The translations under genes were made by a program, and so were the position numbers. A DNA stretch of 64,000 nt, taken from NCBI GenBank assembly GCA_935421135.1, contig OW285188.1, positions 17,213,233 through 17,277,232 of the forward strand, written 5' to 3'. This document shows positions 47,505 to 57,825 of this stretch, piece after piece (the stretch's first letter is position 1; every line of letters starts with the position of its first letter). The stretch comes from Bugulina stolonifera (Eukaryota; Bryozoa; Gymnolaemata; Cheilostomatida; Bugulidae). Under the pieces are notes generated by a model, which saw nothing but the letters and a program-made list of their open reading frames with translations, had not been told where the DNA came from and ran no database searches.

Positions 47505-49318
47505 ATGTCTAAGACCTCTCGTGCGATCACATTTGTTACTGGAAATAAAAACAAGTTGGAAGAGGTTGTGAATATACTTGGAACTTCAATTAATGTAAGT
47601 GTTTAGATTCTGGTCTCGTGTGTTGGTTTGGAATAGAGGCACAGCTTAGCAAAGTTTACTTCTAATAGGTGAGTGAGTAATGCGCAAACATTAATTTGAA
47701 ATTTGGTCTAAATCGCTAAAAAATTTCCATCGCAAAATGCTTCAGTATTAACAGACTGTGAAACTTTCTTGTGCAAATAATTTTTGCTTCTAGGATAAGC
47801 AGGAAATTTCAGTTGGGTTTCTATCATAGTAGTACTAAGAATACATGTATTACAAAAAAAATATAATTATAGGCTACTTGTTTACATGCCCACTGGTCTG
47901 GAATTATGTACATGTGTACCTGTGGACACAATCAAAGTAGCACCATTAATACCAGTATTAGGATTTACTATTATCAGAGCATTTTCTACAAAAGTGAGTT
48001 GCAACTTTACAACTCCTTGTTATTACTGCTATTAAATTGAGTAAATAGATTGTGTGAACAACTCCCACTGGTAGCATCATTGCCGGTATTTTGGATGTGT
48101 TAGGACAACTTTTCTGGTAGTTGAACATCCGTTTGCTTCTTTTAAAACACTGTAGATATGCTTGTCAATGTAACAAGTGATAGTTGGTTTTAAGAAATTA
48201 TATGCTCACATTTTTAACTCGGTTTATCTTTATAACATTAATCAATTTATGCTCCTGACATGCAGTTTTCCGAGAATTAAACATATTTTCTCTATAAACA
48301 ATCAATATGGCCAACTGTCAATAAAGTTTATGTTCTCTAGTTTGTAAGCAGGAAGTTAGACTTACCGGAGTATCAAGGGAACCCTGAGGAGATTGTCAAA
48401 CAGAAGTGCGAGGAAGCAGCCAAAGCGATCAATGGCCCTGTGCTTATAGAGGACACCTGCCTTTGTTTCAATGCACTCGGTGGAATGCCTGGTCCCTACA
48501 TCAAATGGTTTCTGGAGAAAATTGGTCCTGAAGGCAAGTTAGATGCTAAGAACTCCGTACTGTTACTATTATTTAATGTTAAATTGTTGAGTAACGGAAA
48601 TCCCATCACACCCCTATGTTGATTACGTGTGGGCTCAAATAGTGAAGAACAATATTCTAACTTTTGGAGGCCAGATATACACCTAGCCTCATCTCAGAGC
48701 TTACATTACATACATACTATTTCATGGGGGAGGGGGGTATATGTAATCCATTCTTAGTGCAGCTTTCGTTAGCATAATTATGGTACTAGACTAAATAATA
48801 GCTTGAAAACATATTTGCATATTCTATTTGATAATTACTATTAATACAGCCATTGTGTTTTGCAAGGGAATTTTGTTATGTTAAGTGTACAGGAAATACT
48901 ATTAAGACATTTTCACCCACAATGCAGCACTAGATTAACACCTAATAATAGTACAATGTACATGTACTTTCGATTTTCCCAGTGCATAGCAGTCTCCCTC
49001 CCCTTGTACGAATATTACAATAATCTACTTTTAGGCCTGTTCACAATGCTGCAAGGGTTTGAAGACAAGTCAGCCTATGCCATGTGTACATTCGGCTACT
49101 CAGAAGGACCTGGCCAAGAAGTCTCTCTATTCTGTGGTAAATGCCCAGGAGCTATAGTCAGTCCCAGAGGATCTACTAACTTTGGATGGGATCCATGTTT
49201 TCAGCCTGATGGGTTTCAGCAAACATTTGCAGAAATGGAAGCATCAGTAAAAAACAAAATATCACATAGAGCCTTAGCTTTACAAGAACTGAAGAGCAAG
49301 TTTACACCTTCTGGTTGA
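47505..49318 (+). CDS. ITPA: Inosine triphosphate pyrophosphatase (ITPase), three exons
   Basis: Exons 47505-47594, 48341-48533 and 49035-49318 give 188 residues plus TGA; human ITPA has 194. The cytosolic enzyme hydrolyses ITP, XTP and their deoxy forms to the monophosphate and pyrophosphate, cleaning the nucleotide pool. Visible: the start [23 protein letters not shown], the catalytic block [46 protein letters not shown], and [19 protein letters not shown] near the C-terminus. The ATG fits family length. Intron 2 (48534-49034) has a GC donor (GAAG|GCAAGT) and AG acceptor; only that junction keeps the conserved frame. The gene converges with the HSD17B12-type gene, 191 bp away. Nothing looks damaged. 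Confidence 0.95.
47699..47800. repeat. Dispersed repeat copy 2, in ITPA intron 1
   Basis: Related to 41768-41875 (shared CGCTAAA..TTTC.ATCGCAAA and GTGAAACTTTCTT). Confidence 0.5.
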
Positions 49319-49509
49319 GAAGAAGGGGTAGTAAATGGACTAGCAATTCTGTCATCATTTTTCATGCGATTTATTCATTGAACCTTAGACTTTATAGTAA
49401 TATGAATATAAAATATCAATAATCATACATAATTTGATAGTCTAGATAATGATAGTCTATGAAATGCTCCAGTCAAATAATATCAAATGGTAGTACTGAT
49501 CAAACCATG

Positions 49510-49796
49510 TTATTCTTTCTTCTGGGCAGCTGCTCTCTTTTTCCAAATATCCCTCACCTGAATTAGGTGTTTCACTACTTTCCTGTTGTAGAATTTCTCA
49601 GAAACTGTGATTACTAGTTCCTTACACAACATCATCATACCATGAGCCCAATAGCCATAGGTAGCGCTATCTACCCCTATGGTGGCCACAGCACTCTTAA
49701 CATAGGCTTCTGGATCAGGAACAAATATGGAAGTTCTTCTCAACCCAGACATTTTAGTTGTGACAAATCCTGGCAAGACGGACTGCACTATAATTC
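49510..49796 (-). CDS. HSD17B12: HSD17B12-type distal alternative last exon
   Basis: 287 nt after a ttttgcag acceptor, with the same entry phase: GIIVQSVLPGFVTTKMSGLR, then PEAYVKSAVATIGVDSATYG, ending WKKRAAAQKKE and stop. The first 17 residues nearly equal the proximal exon and the rest is strongly diverged. No other SDR exon lies between the two, so a separate gene is unlikely. Confidence 0.85.
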
Positions 49797-52700
49797 CTGC
49801 AAAATATGTTAAGCTGGTCTTGAGTTCAGGGTCCCAACAATATTGCTAGTAATTATTAGTTATAGCCCCAGTAAGTAATATACATGACTGTATACTCTAG
49901 TCTTCTGGAATTATTAACAAGTTTAGCCAATTGATTTTTGAATTTTGAGTGTTGTATCAGCCTGGATGGAAGGAGTTACCCACTTCTAAAACACTATTTG
50001 GTGGTCCATCACGGAAAGGTTGGGTTGTGGGAGATGGCCAGTAATATACCCATATGGTAGATTTAATTGGCCTCAACTCAGTATGATAGATAGCTGTGAT
50101 TATTAGGTCAATCAGTCCAAAGGCATGTACTTCAGAAAAGTAGAAACCGAGGTATAATTGGGCCCTTGAAAGCCATTAGCTATAATTTGAAGTTGTCACT
50201 TCTTGCTTCAACGTCTGCCGTGTTAAAACAGAGGAAGACAATTTCAAATTGCATGATCATGCGGCTTATCAGTGTATAAAAATACACGCCCAAAAATCAC
50301 TTTCTTTTAGACTGGTTGATATATGTATCTGATTTACACTAGGTTCACACGAAGTTTTGATATACGTTGCAGGTTCTCCTAATTTGGTGTTTTTTATAAT
50401 AACATTGTAGTTTTATTTTTTTTTCATTTAGAGACAATAATAAGATGATACAACATGCAGAAAATTACCAGTAAATATTTCAAGACAAATAAAAGGCTAC
50501 AATTTAATTAGAAAATGCTAACGTAAATTGCTAGGGGAATTATACATAATTTTACTATAACAAAACAGAAACTTGCACCTTTTATATACCTATTTGTGCA
50601 ATAATGAAAGATCGGGTGTCTGGATTTAAAACAGAAATATGATTTTCTAATACGTCATAATGTTTAAACAAGCGCTGCATCTGTAAGAATTAGAAAGAAG
50701 AAGAATATAGCATTTATACTATTCTTTCTTAGCTGCTTTTTTCTTCAATGCTTTTACCCTAATTCCTTTTGCCATTGAACTGGTGAACCTGAGGAGCAGC
50801 CACTGTGGCAGCAGATCATGAGCAATGGAGCCGATAATCCAGTGAGCGAAACACCCTGGAGTCTCCGATTCAAGACCAAGGGTAGACAAGAGAGATTTGG
50901 CGTACTTTGTAGCAGTAGGTGTGGTAAATGAAGGACGTATTTTAGACATCTTGGTCGAAACGTGATGAGGGAATACTGATTGAACGATGATACCTGAAAT
51001 TACACAAAAAATCGAGTGTTAGTAATTTAATCGCACAGAATGCCAAAGTAAATCTAAAGCATCATCGTTCAATCATGGAATCTACCTCATTTGTTACCAA
51101 ATATTTTCCTACCAACAAGCTTTGAAAATAATAATTTGGGTGAAAAAGGTGTCACCATGTTCACTATATCAGCTGATAAGGAAACGACTATTTTAATAGT
51201 ATGCAACCTTTGGACTTACATATTATATAAGGTGTAAGTAACAGTAGACGGCAACTGATACACTGCAAAGAACGAGACCAACAATTCAGGTCATATTGAA
51301 AAACTCCATCGATCTCTCTCATGATAATAGGGGTAATTTTCACTATCAACCGGGTGTACTTGACCAATGATAGTACAACTAGCTAGAATCCAAACCATTC
51401 AGTAAAACACCACACTACTTTTCATTTGAAAATTTTTTACGTTCCAGCAGGGAAAAAACATGTTCAAAGGGAATTGAAATATCATTAAGTCAACACCATT
51501 TAAAAAGAAAGTGTCCAAATGAACTACCACCCCAGTTGAACCCAATTGTAAGTAACAATACATTTTACTGTTGTCCAAAGACATTGTAGAACAGGTGCAA
51601 ACATGGCCGGTAGCAACAACATCTTGGTGGTATATGTGACTTTCTACTACATACCTTTGTCAGCATATTCCACTGCAAGGTTCTGAGAGAAAGAGTGAAC
51701 ATAGGACTTGGTAGCGGAGTAGACAGTCAAGAGAGGAAAGCCAAAGCAGGAAGCGGATCCGATATTAACTATCGCTCCCTTATGTTTCTCAACCATCTTG
51801 GGAAGGACAATTGAGGTCATGTATGTCACGGAGAAGATGTTGATATGTAGAATCTTGCTCATTAGGTTTTCTCTGCAAAAACAACAGGATGCAATTTACT
51901 ACGATTATTGCAGTTTGGTGATCCAAACCTGAAGTGTCCAAAATCCCAACAGCATGAATAAAGATCCCTAAATAAATCTTATCTACTTCTTAAGCTAGCT
52001 CAATTTAAAAAAATTGATTAAAAATTACTTGGCTGGTTATATCAGTTATAGATCGGGATACTTACCGATCGGGAAGTTGATGAAAGAATTCGGGATATTC
52101 ATAGGATGCGCCCACATTATTCACAAGTATACCAACATCTAACCCTTCCAGGGACGACTCAATTAGCTTGTATATTTCAACGCCACCAGAGAAATCAATT
52201 GGAATGCATTTAGTTTGCACTTGAGCAATGGACTTTATTTCCTCAGCAGTTTCAGTTAGTTTGCTTGCTGTTCGACTGATTAGTACAATGTTCATTCCTT
52301 TCTTTGCTAACGCAATAGCATAGGCTTTACCTGCAAACAGAATTTATTACCATTATATAGGCTACTAAGACTATTATTTGATTATGATAGGGTTGGGACT
52401 ATCTAGTTTTGAAAGCAGTTTTCTGTTCTCTATTCATCAGTTCTTATTTTTACTGATAAAATGTGAAACCAAAGAAAAGGATATGTGTTTGGTGATTATA
52501 GCTGAATAAGTGCTTGTATATATTGAAACAACAGGTAAAAATATACACAACAGTGTGAATGAACTGGCCGAACAGCGTATTAAATAGCACTACTCAGTGT
52601 TAATTATTACACTGTTGGGAATCTTCTTTCTAGAAATCAATACTTAGATATTTCACAACAATAAAATAATAAAAGCTATATGCCCTATATTCTAACTTCA

Positions 52701-55700
52701 GCATGACAATGGCCTAAAGCTGGAAGTTTGAGTTATAATCTCGTGCTTAAAACAAAATCTACTTGAAGTTGTCATCTCTCAAGATTGGGAAGAACAGAGA
52801 GAAAGCAACTTCTTACATGTTGATTTATTGACCGACCATGTGTTTATAATTGTTAACACACCTGTATTAGTGAGCAGCCAAAGTTGAAATTGGTGAAAAA
52901 TGTGGGCAAAAGGACAGCTCTTGTGCATTTAATAACAAAGCATTCACAGTTAAATTGTATAAAAATAAAATGGGGAATTACGAGCTTTGGTAAATACTGG
53001 CATGAAACAAGCAGTTTTAACTTATGTACAGAAAAAGCAGCGAATAATTCTAATTGCTTTCACAAAATGGAAACAGCGTCTCTATAACCATTTGCTGGGG
53101 TAATGTTGTAATACCAGGTAACAACACAAATAAATAGCAATTTTATTGCGCTAGTTTACAACTTTGATCATGATTGCAATTATATTTTATTTGTGACACT
53201 TTCATGAACCAAGCCTACCTGAAGTATAGCAACGAAAATCCTGCATGAATTAAACTTTATTTCGTAAATTCTACCAAATATCTTACCTCAAATTGCATAT
53301 TTAATTGCAGATATCTAATGCGGGCTGATAGCCAGCCTTACGCTTAATGTTAACTAGTTGACTATGTACACCACAATCCCTGGCATGACCTTGATGGTCT
53401 GACCCTGAGCTACACTCCTTTGGGTGCTTGTTGCAATAATGATTTTATATCCTATTATTGTATAAAGCCTGGTGTTTCTTTGTGTAGCTCTTGCAGCAAT
53501 ACTGTGCAATTGGTCTATCAGCCCCTCGGAGCATAAAAAGGTGCCAAATGTTGAGTATTAGTATTACTTCAGGTTGAACTTTGTTTGCAATAGAGACATC
53601 TACATGTATATCTTACAAACTTAACCATCTTGATAGACAAGGATTCGAGTATTTCAGAGTTTCCTAGCCTAGTTCCCCTGCAGAGCTAAGGTCCAGAGCA
53701 CTTAGTGCAGTGGAAAAATACGTATACACACTCGGGGCCTGGAACAGGGTTGATCCTGAACATAATACATGTAGTTCTACTAAAAGGCATGTCGGAATTG
53801 TTGGTCAATTGTAACATTTCACTATTAACTCCAGAACTCCCCACCAGACAATTTAAATGTATTAAAGACCGGTGTCATGTAAAATTGCTGACCTCTCTGT
53901 ATTTTAGCTCTACGGTACGAATGTGAAATAACTTCTAGTTTTTATTAGTAGTTGAGGGTGCTACCATTTTTACAGCTAGCTCATAAATTCTGTCATGCAC
54001 TTCAGAAATTATAAATTTCGCTTGACACACTGCAAACATAACAGTCAGTCAGCAGCCAAAGCTAATAGCCAAGCAATCTTATTGCAGTCAACATAAACTG
54101 TCATTCTATAAATAACTCTTTGTACAGGGATGAACAAGCAGGTGACAGTCAATGCCTGCAATAAAAATGTAATGTGTTGCAGGCCACTATGGCTAATCTT
54201 CAGGGGTGGGACTAGCGCGGTTGAAACGCTATTCGATTGTGCTAATCTCTTCTTTTGCAGCAGCAAACTGCTGTGACACACTTCTTTCAATTTCTGCCAA
54301 TTTTTATTAGCGTTTCAACTAATACGCTTTTATTTTCAGCCCAATCTGCTATTAGCTAGTAGCTAGTAACGAGTGCCATTGCGGCTGCAGCCATTTCTGG
54401 CCGTCTTAACTATTACACTTCGTGAAATTGCTAAATAACTCAATTTAATATCCGGATTATACGAGTGTAGCAGCTTTTTGACTTCAAAAACATGGTCTAC
54501 ACAAAGCAGAAACATACAAAGAATAGATTATAGTATGTGTGTTGAATACTTTTATGTTAGAAGTCTAAAATACTACCAGTTTAACCACAAATATATCATA
54601 TTTTAGACATTGACAGAAAATCATGGAGAGATAAGTCTAAATTTTATTTTGTACATGTATTACTGCTTCAATAGTACATGTACAACTGTACAACACTAAT
54701 GCTTCTACAATTTCCACAGACAGGCAATTTGAAGATTATATATGTGATGCCTAATACACATGCATTTGACTTGGCTATATTACATTGAGTATGTTGCTGC
54801 TACCCTGATACCTTCTTATCACGTTATCAATGATGTTTCAAATCCATGACGAAGCCCTAGTGTGCATCGTAGAAAATAATATACATGTAAACACAATATG
54901 AACTCTGCAGGACAATGTAGCTGAAGAGAAGTAAACAAGAAATAGCTGTGTTTGTGCTTTTTAATTTTCATAGAAATAAATGGGCGCCTTTGAATTGCTC
55001 TCTCAAATCTGATTTGAGAGAAGACAACTTCTAATTAATAGCGATTCAGCGGATATAAAAGCTATTCTCTATATTTAAATTTCACTATCACATAGGCAGA
55101 TTCTCTATTCTTGTAGTGAATAGCTAATAGCACATATTTCTCTATTCTTAAAACTGTCGACTCCCACCTCTGCTAATCTTTATTGCACAGTTTTATATAA
55201 TATTAACACTTGAGTACTTCCAAAATTTCCAACATTAACATAGCTAGGCTAGTTGAAGGTGAGAACAGCCAGCATTGAAATGGGGTTTTCTTGGCAGCAG
55301 CTAGGTTTCAAAACACAAACAACACATAAAACTTACTAAAATAGGATGAACATTATTATTTGTAAATTCTTTATTTTATTGTATGGCGCGACATTTGTGT
55401 TGTCATACTGATAGTGGTTTAATTAATTAAACCTTCATTAATTGCGTAAGTCACAAGACAAAGTAACTGGTCACTATTATCCAAACAGATCTTACCTATC
55501 CCATCTGTAGAGCCAGTTACAATCGCCCAGGATCCAAGAGTTTTGGGGTTAACACCCAAGCTCAAAACTGGAGCCAAGAAGAACGATCGAATTCCTCTAA
55601 AAAGGTGAAGGCAGATCTTCAATGTGATTAAACAAGTAAATACTGCGCCTAAAATTGCAAAGCAATTTTTGTGGTTTTCAAAACACTGCCAAACCCCATC

Positions 55701-55757
55701 CATGATCGGTGAAAAGAGAACTTTTAGAGGTTGAATTGTAAAGTACCTCAAGGGCAA
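49510..55757 (-). CDS. HSD17B12: Very-long-chain 3-oxoacyl-CoA reductase (HSD17B12 type) with two alternative last exons
   Basis: ER-membrane SDR enzyme that reduces 3-ketoacyl-CoA in fatty-acid elongation. Minus-strand exons: 55496-55757 (ATG at 55757), 52066-52330, 51655-51872, then either 50719-50993 or 49510-49796. The first option gives 339 residues, the second 343; human HSD17B12 has 312. Visible: an N-terminal hydrophobic segment (FAILGAVFTCLITLKICL), the cofactor motif VTGSTDGIGKAYA, the family signature NNVGASYEYPE, NIGSAS, and the catalytic YSATK. Phases join exactly at every junction. Intron 1 (52331-55495) is 3.2 kb and shows no gene. Confidence 0.93.
50719..50993 (-). CDS. HSD17B12: HSD17B12-type proximal alternative last exon
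   Basis: 275 nt after an atttcag acceptor, entering with two bases to complete a Gly codon: GIIVQSVFPHHVSTKMSKIR, then PTATKYAKSLLSTLG, ending KALKKKAAKKE and stop. This version is closer to vertebrate HSD17B12 (TKLAKIRKP, KSAIKTVG). The Lys-rich end resembles an ER-retrieval tail but is not an exact KKXX. A reverse AATAAA about 300 bp downstream (near 50411) could end this form. Confidence 0.85.
54999..55021. repeat. 23-nt perfect palindrome in HSD17B12 intron 1
   Basis: TCTCTCAAATC, central T, and the exact reverse complement GATTTGAGAGA. Short hairpin-forming site of unknown meaning. Confidence 0.8.
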
Positions 55758-57382
55758 GGGTAAATCTATTGAATGTGAAACGCCCTGCCGACTTTGACCG
55801 GGATTCTAGAAAGTTGTTTGCAAGGTTGTTTGAAGGTCATACAAAGAGTTTTACTTGAAGCGCTACAATTACGGCTTTTTGATTGGTTAAACTTCTGTAA
55901 CCAGAAGTGTTTTTTCCATATTTGGAAACAATGACGTTATGTTTATTCTACGGGTGTTCCTGAAAAGTACCACTGCTACCAATCAGTGCTACTAGGTTCT
56001 TGCCATACTCCTGCTAATGAAACATCGTTTTGAATCTATTTAAAAATGATTTCCCATTAAATTGGTAAATATATGACCAGCAAACACTATTATAGTTAGT
56101 CCACCTAAACCTATATAAGCAAAGTGATTAGGCCTACAGATTATCAATTAAAATATTGAATACATAAAAAATATAAAATATAATTAATAATATTAATATG
56201 ATTAATATGGTTATTACAATTATTATAATTATTATTAATTATAATTATAATTCAATAGTTATGTAGTAAATAAAATGTCAGTGTGGAAGGTATGGCTCAA
56301 CCAAGGAGTAACTAGCCAAATAAACGTGATTATAATGATAATCAGTCGTTAGTTGTTAATTTACTATAAATTATTTTATACTTTCTCGGATTTTAATTTT
56401 GTTTATAAATTAAAATAAATCAAATAACCCTCATGTTTTGTTCACGTTTATCATAGAGTAGGATAGTTATTCTCATTTTGAATTTGCTTTATTTGTTATG
56501 TTTTTATTCATGATTTGCTATTTAAGCCTATGTAGTATGTGTATATTAATATTAATTATTACAATAATAATCATTTATGAAAATTGAATAGACTAGAGAA
56601 GATAGTCACAATGATTTTATAATCTAGTTACTGAAAGTCCAACTAAGCTGCTCATGTAGATGTGTCACACTCACAGTCATTGCCTACTAGGTATTTTATC
56701 TATGAAATATGGGTTTGTTGATAAGGTAAAGGTAATATTCCTGATAATGGGAAATCATGATAGCCCTCAGTAGCTAATATAAATTGACTGTGGGTTGTAA
56801 TGTCAAATGAATCCTATACTTACAGTCGGTTATGCTAGCTTTGAATATAAAATGTCTGTGACGGTATTGTAGGGCCTAATTGCTATGGATTATTTTGATA
56901 TTCTTCGTTTGTAGTTATAAATTCATGTAAATCCAAAAAATCCAATTATTTTAGGATATATACTGTAACTAATATAAAATTGTTATTATTACTATAGGTC
57001 TAGAAACTAATACATGTAGTTTCAGTATGCCATCTTTATTCTATACTACCAATATTAAATAAAGCATGATGTCCACTGCTGATCCACACTCATTTGAGTA
57101 GCAAATACTGGACTAACCACTACATTTGTGTCGCTTGGAAATTTTACAATATATGTTGTAGCTGAGCCGTCGTGTAGACTGTGATAAAATGTTATGTGGT
57201 CTGGCAGGGTCCATGACAAGGGCACTGCATTGGAAATAAATACGTTCATCATGTTTGAATATGTTATATCAATTTAATAGTTTTCTATAATAAAGTACAA
57301 ATTGCATGGCCCATTTTCTAACCGGGTCCATCGGCTACTTATTAATGTGAAAGCGTTTCTCTTACAGTTCACATATCAAGGA
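55758..57382. other. Divergent intergenic region between the HSD17B12-type and ETS genes
   Basis: No exon chain. It holds the presumed promoter of the minus-strand gene and the AT-only island at 56155-56260. Confidence 0.5.
56155..56260. repeat. AT-only low-complexity island 3
   Basis: AATATTAATATG and ATAATTATTATTAATT motifs, A and T almost only; like the islands at 23961 and 45416. Confidence 0.75.
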
Positions 57383-57409
57383 TATATAAGCCTGTGATGT
57401 CACTTCCGG
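57383..57409 (+). promoter_or_regulatory. Putative ETS-gene core promoter: TATA box, CRE-like and ETS-type sites
   Basis: TATATAAG at 57383-57390, TGATGTCA (CRE-like) at 57395-57402, and CACTTCCGG (57401-57409), the reverse complement of the ETS core CCGGAAGTG. An untranslated exon of about 70 nt would end at the donor 57481|gtagga and splice to an acceptor at 57801. This fits a short 5'UTR exon; no transcript evidence is visible. Confidence 0.5.
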
Positions 57410-57598
57410 ATGCTACATCTACCATCTACTAGCCAGCTCTATCTCTTTCCGTTTTCCTTTTCCACCCACATATATGTGAAGGTAGGATATCTCCTATACT
57501 CTGTGCACTTTACATATGCTATACATGTACGATACATTGCTATATATGTACTATAATACACGTACTATACGCATACTGTACATGTAATGTACTATTAC

Positions 57599-57669
57599 TA
57601 TTTAGGCTACATATGCTATACATGTACTATAATACATGTACTATATAATTATACAATGTAGCCTAAATA
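57599..57669. repeat. TACATGTA-containing foldback in the first ETS-gene intron
   Basis: Perfect 14-nt arms TATTTAGGCTACAT (57599-57612) and its reverse complement (57656-57669) around a loop with two ATACATGTAC-type words. It shares GTAGGCTACAT-like sequence with the foldback at 20586. Confidence 0.75.
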
Positions 57670-57825
57670 TTGTGTCATGAAGATACTAGTTTCTTTCCAC
57701 TATCAATGTTACCCCATCATGCTCTCCATTATGCATTTTCTCTTCACTGTGTGATCAAACCATACCAAATCTCAATCTATTATGTTATATGCATAATATT
57801 TAGAAAAACTACTAGAATTTAACAC

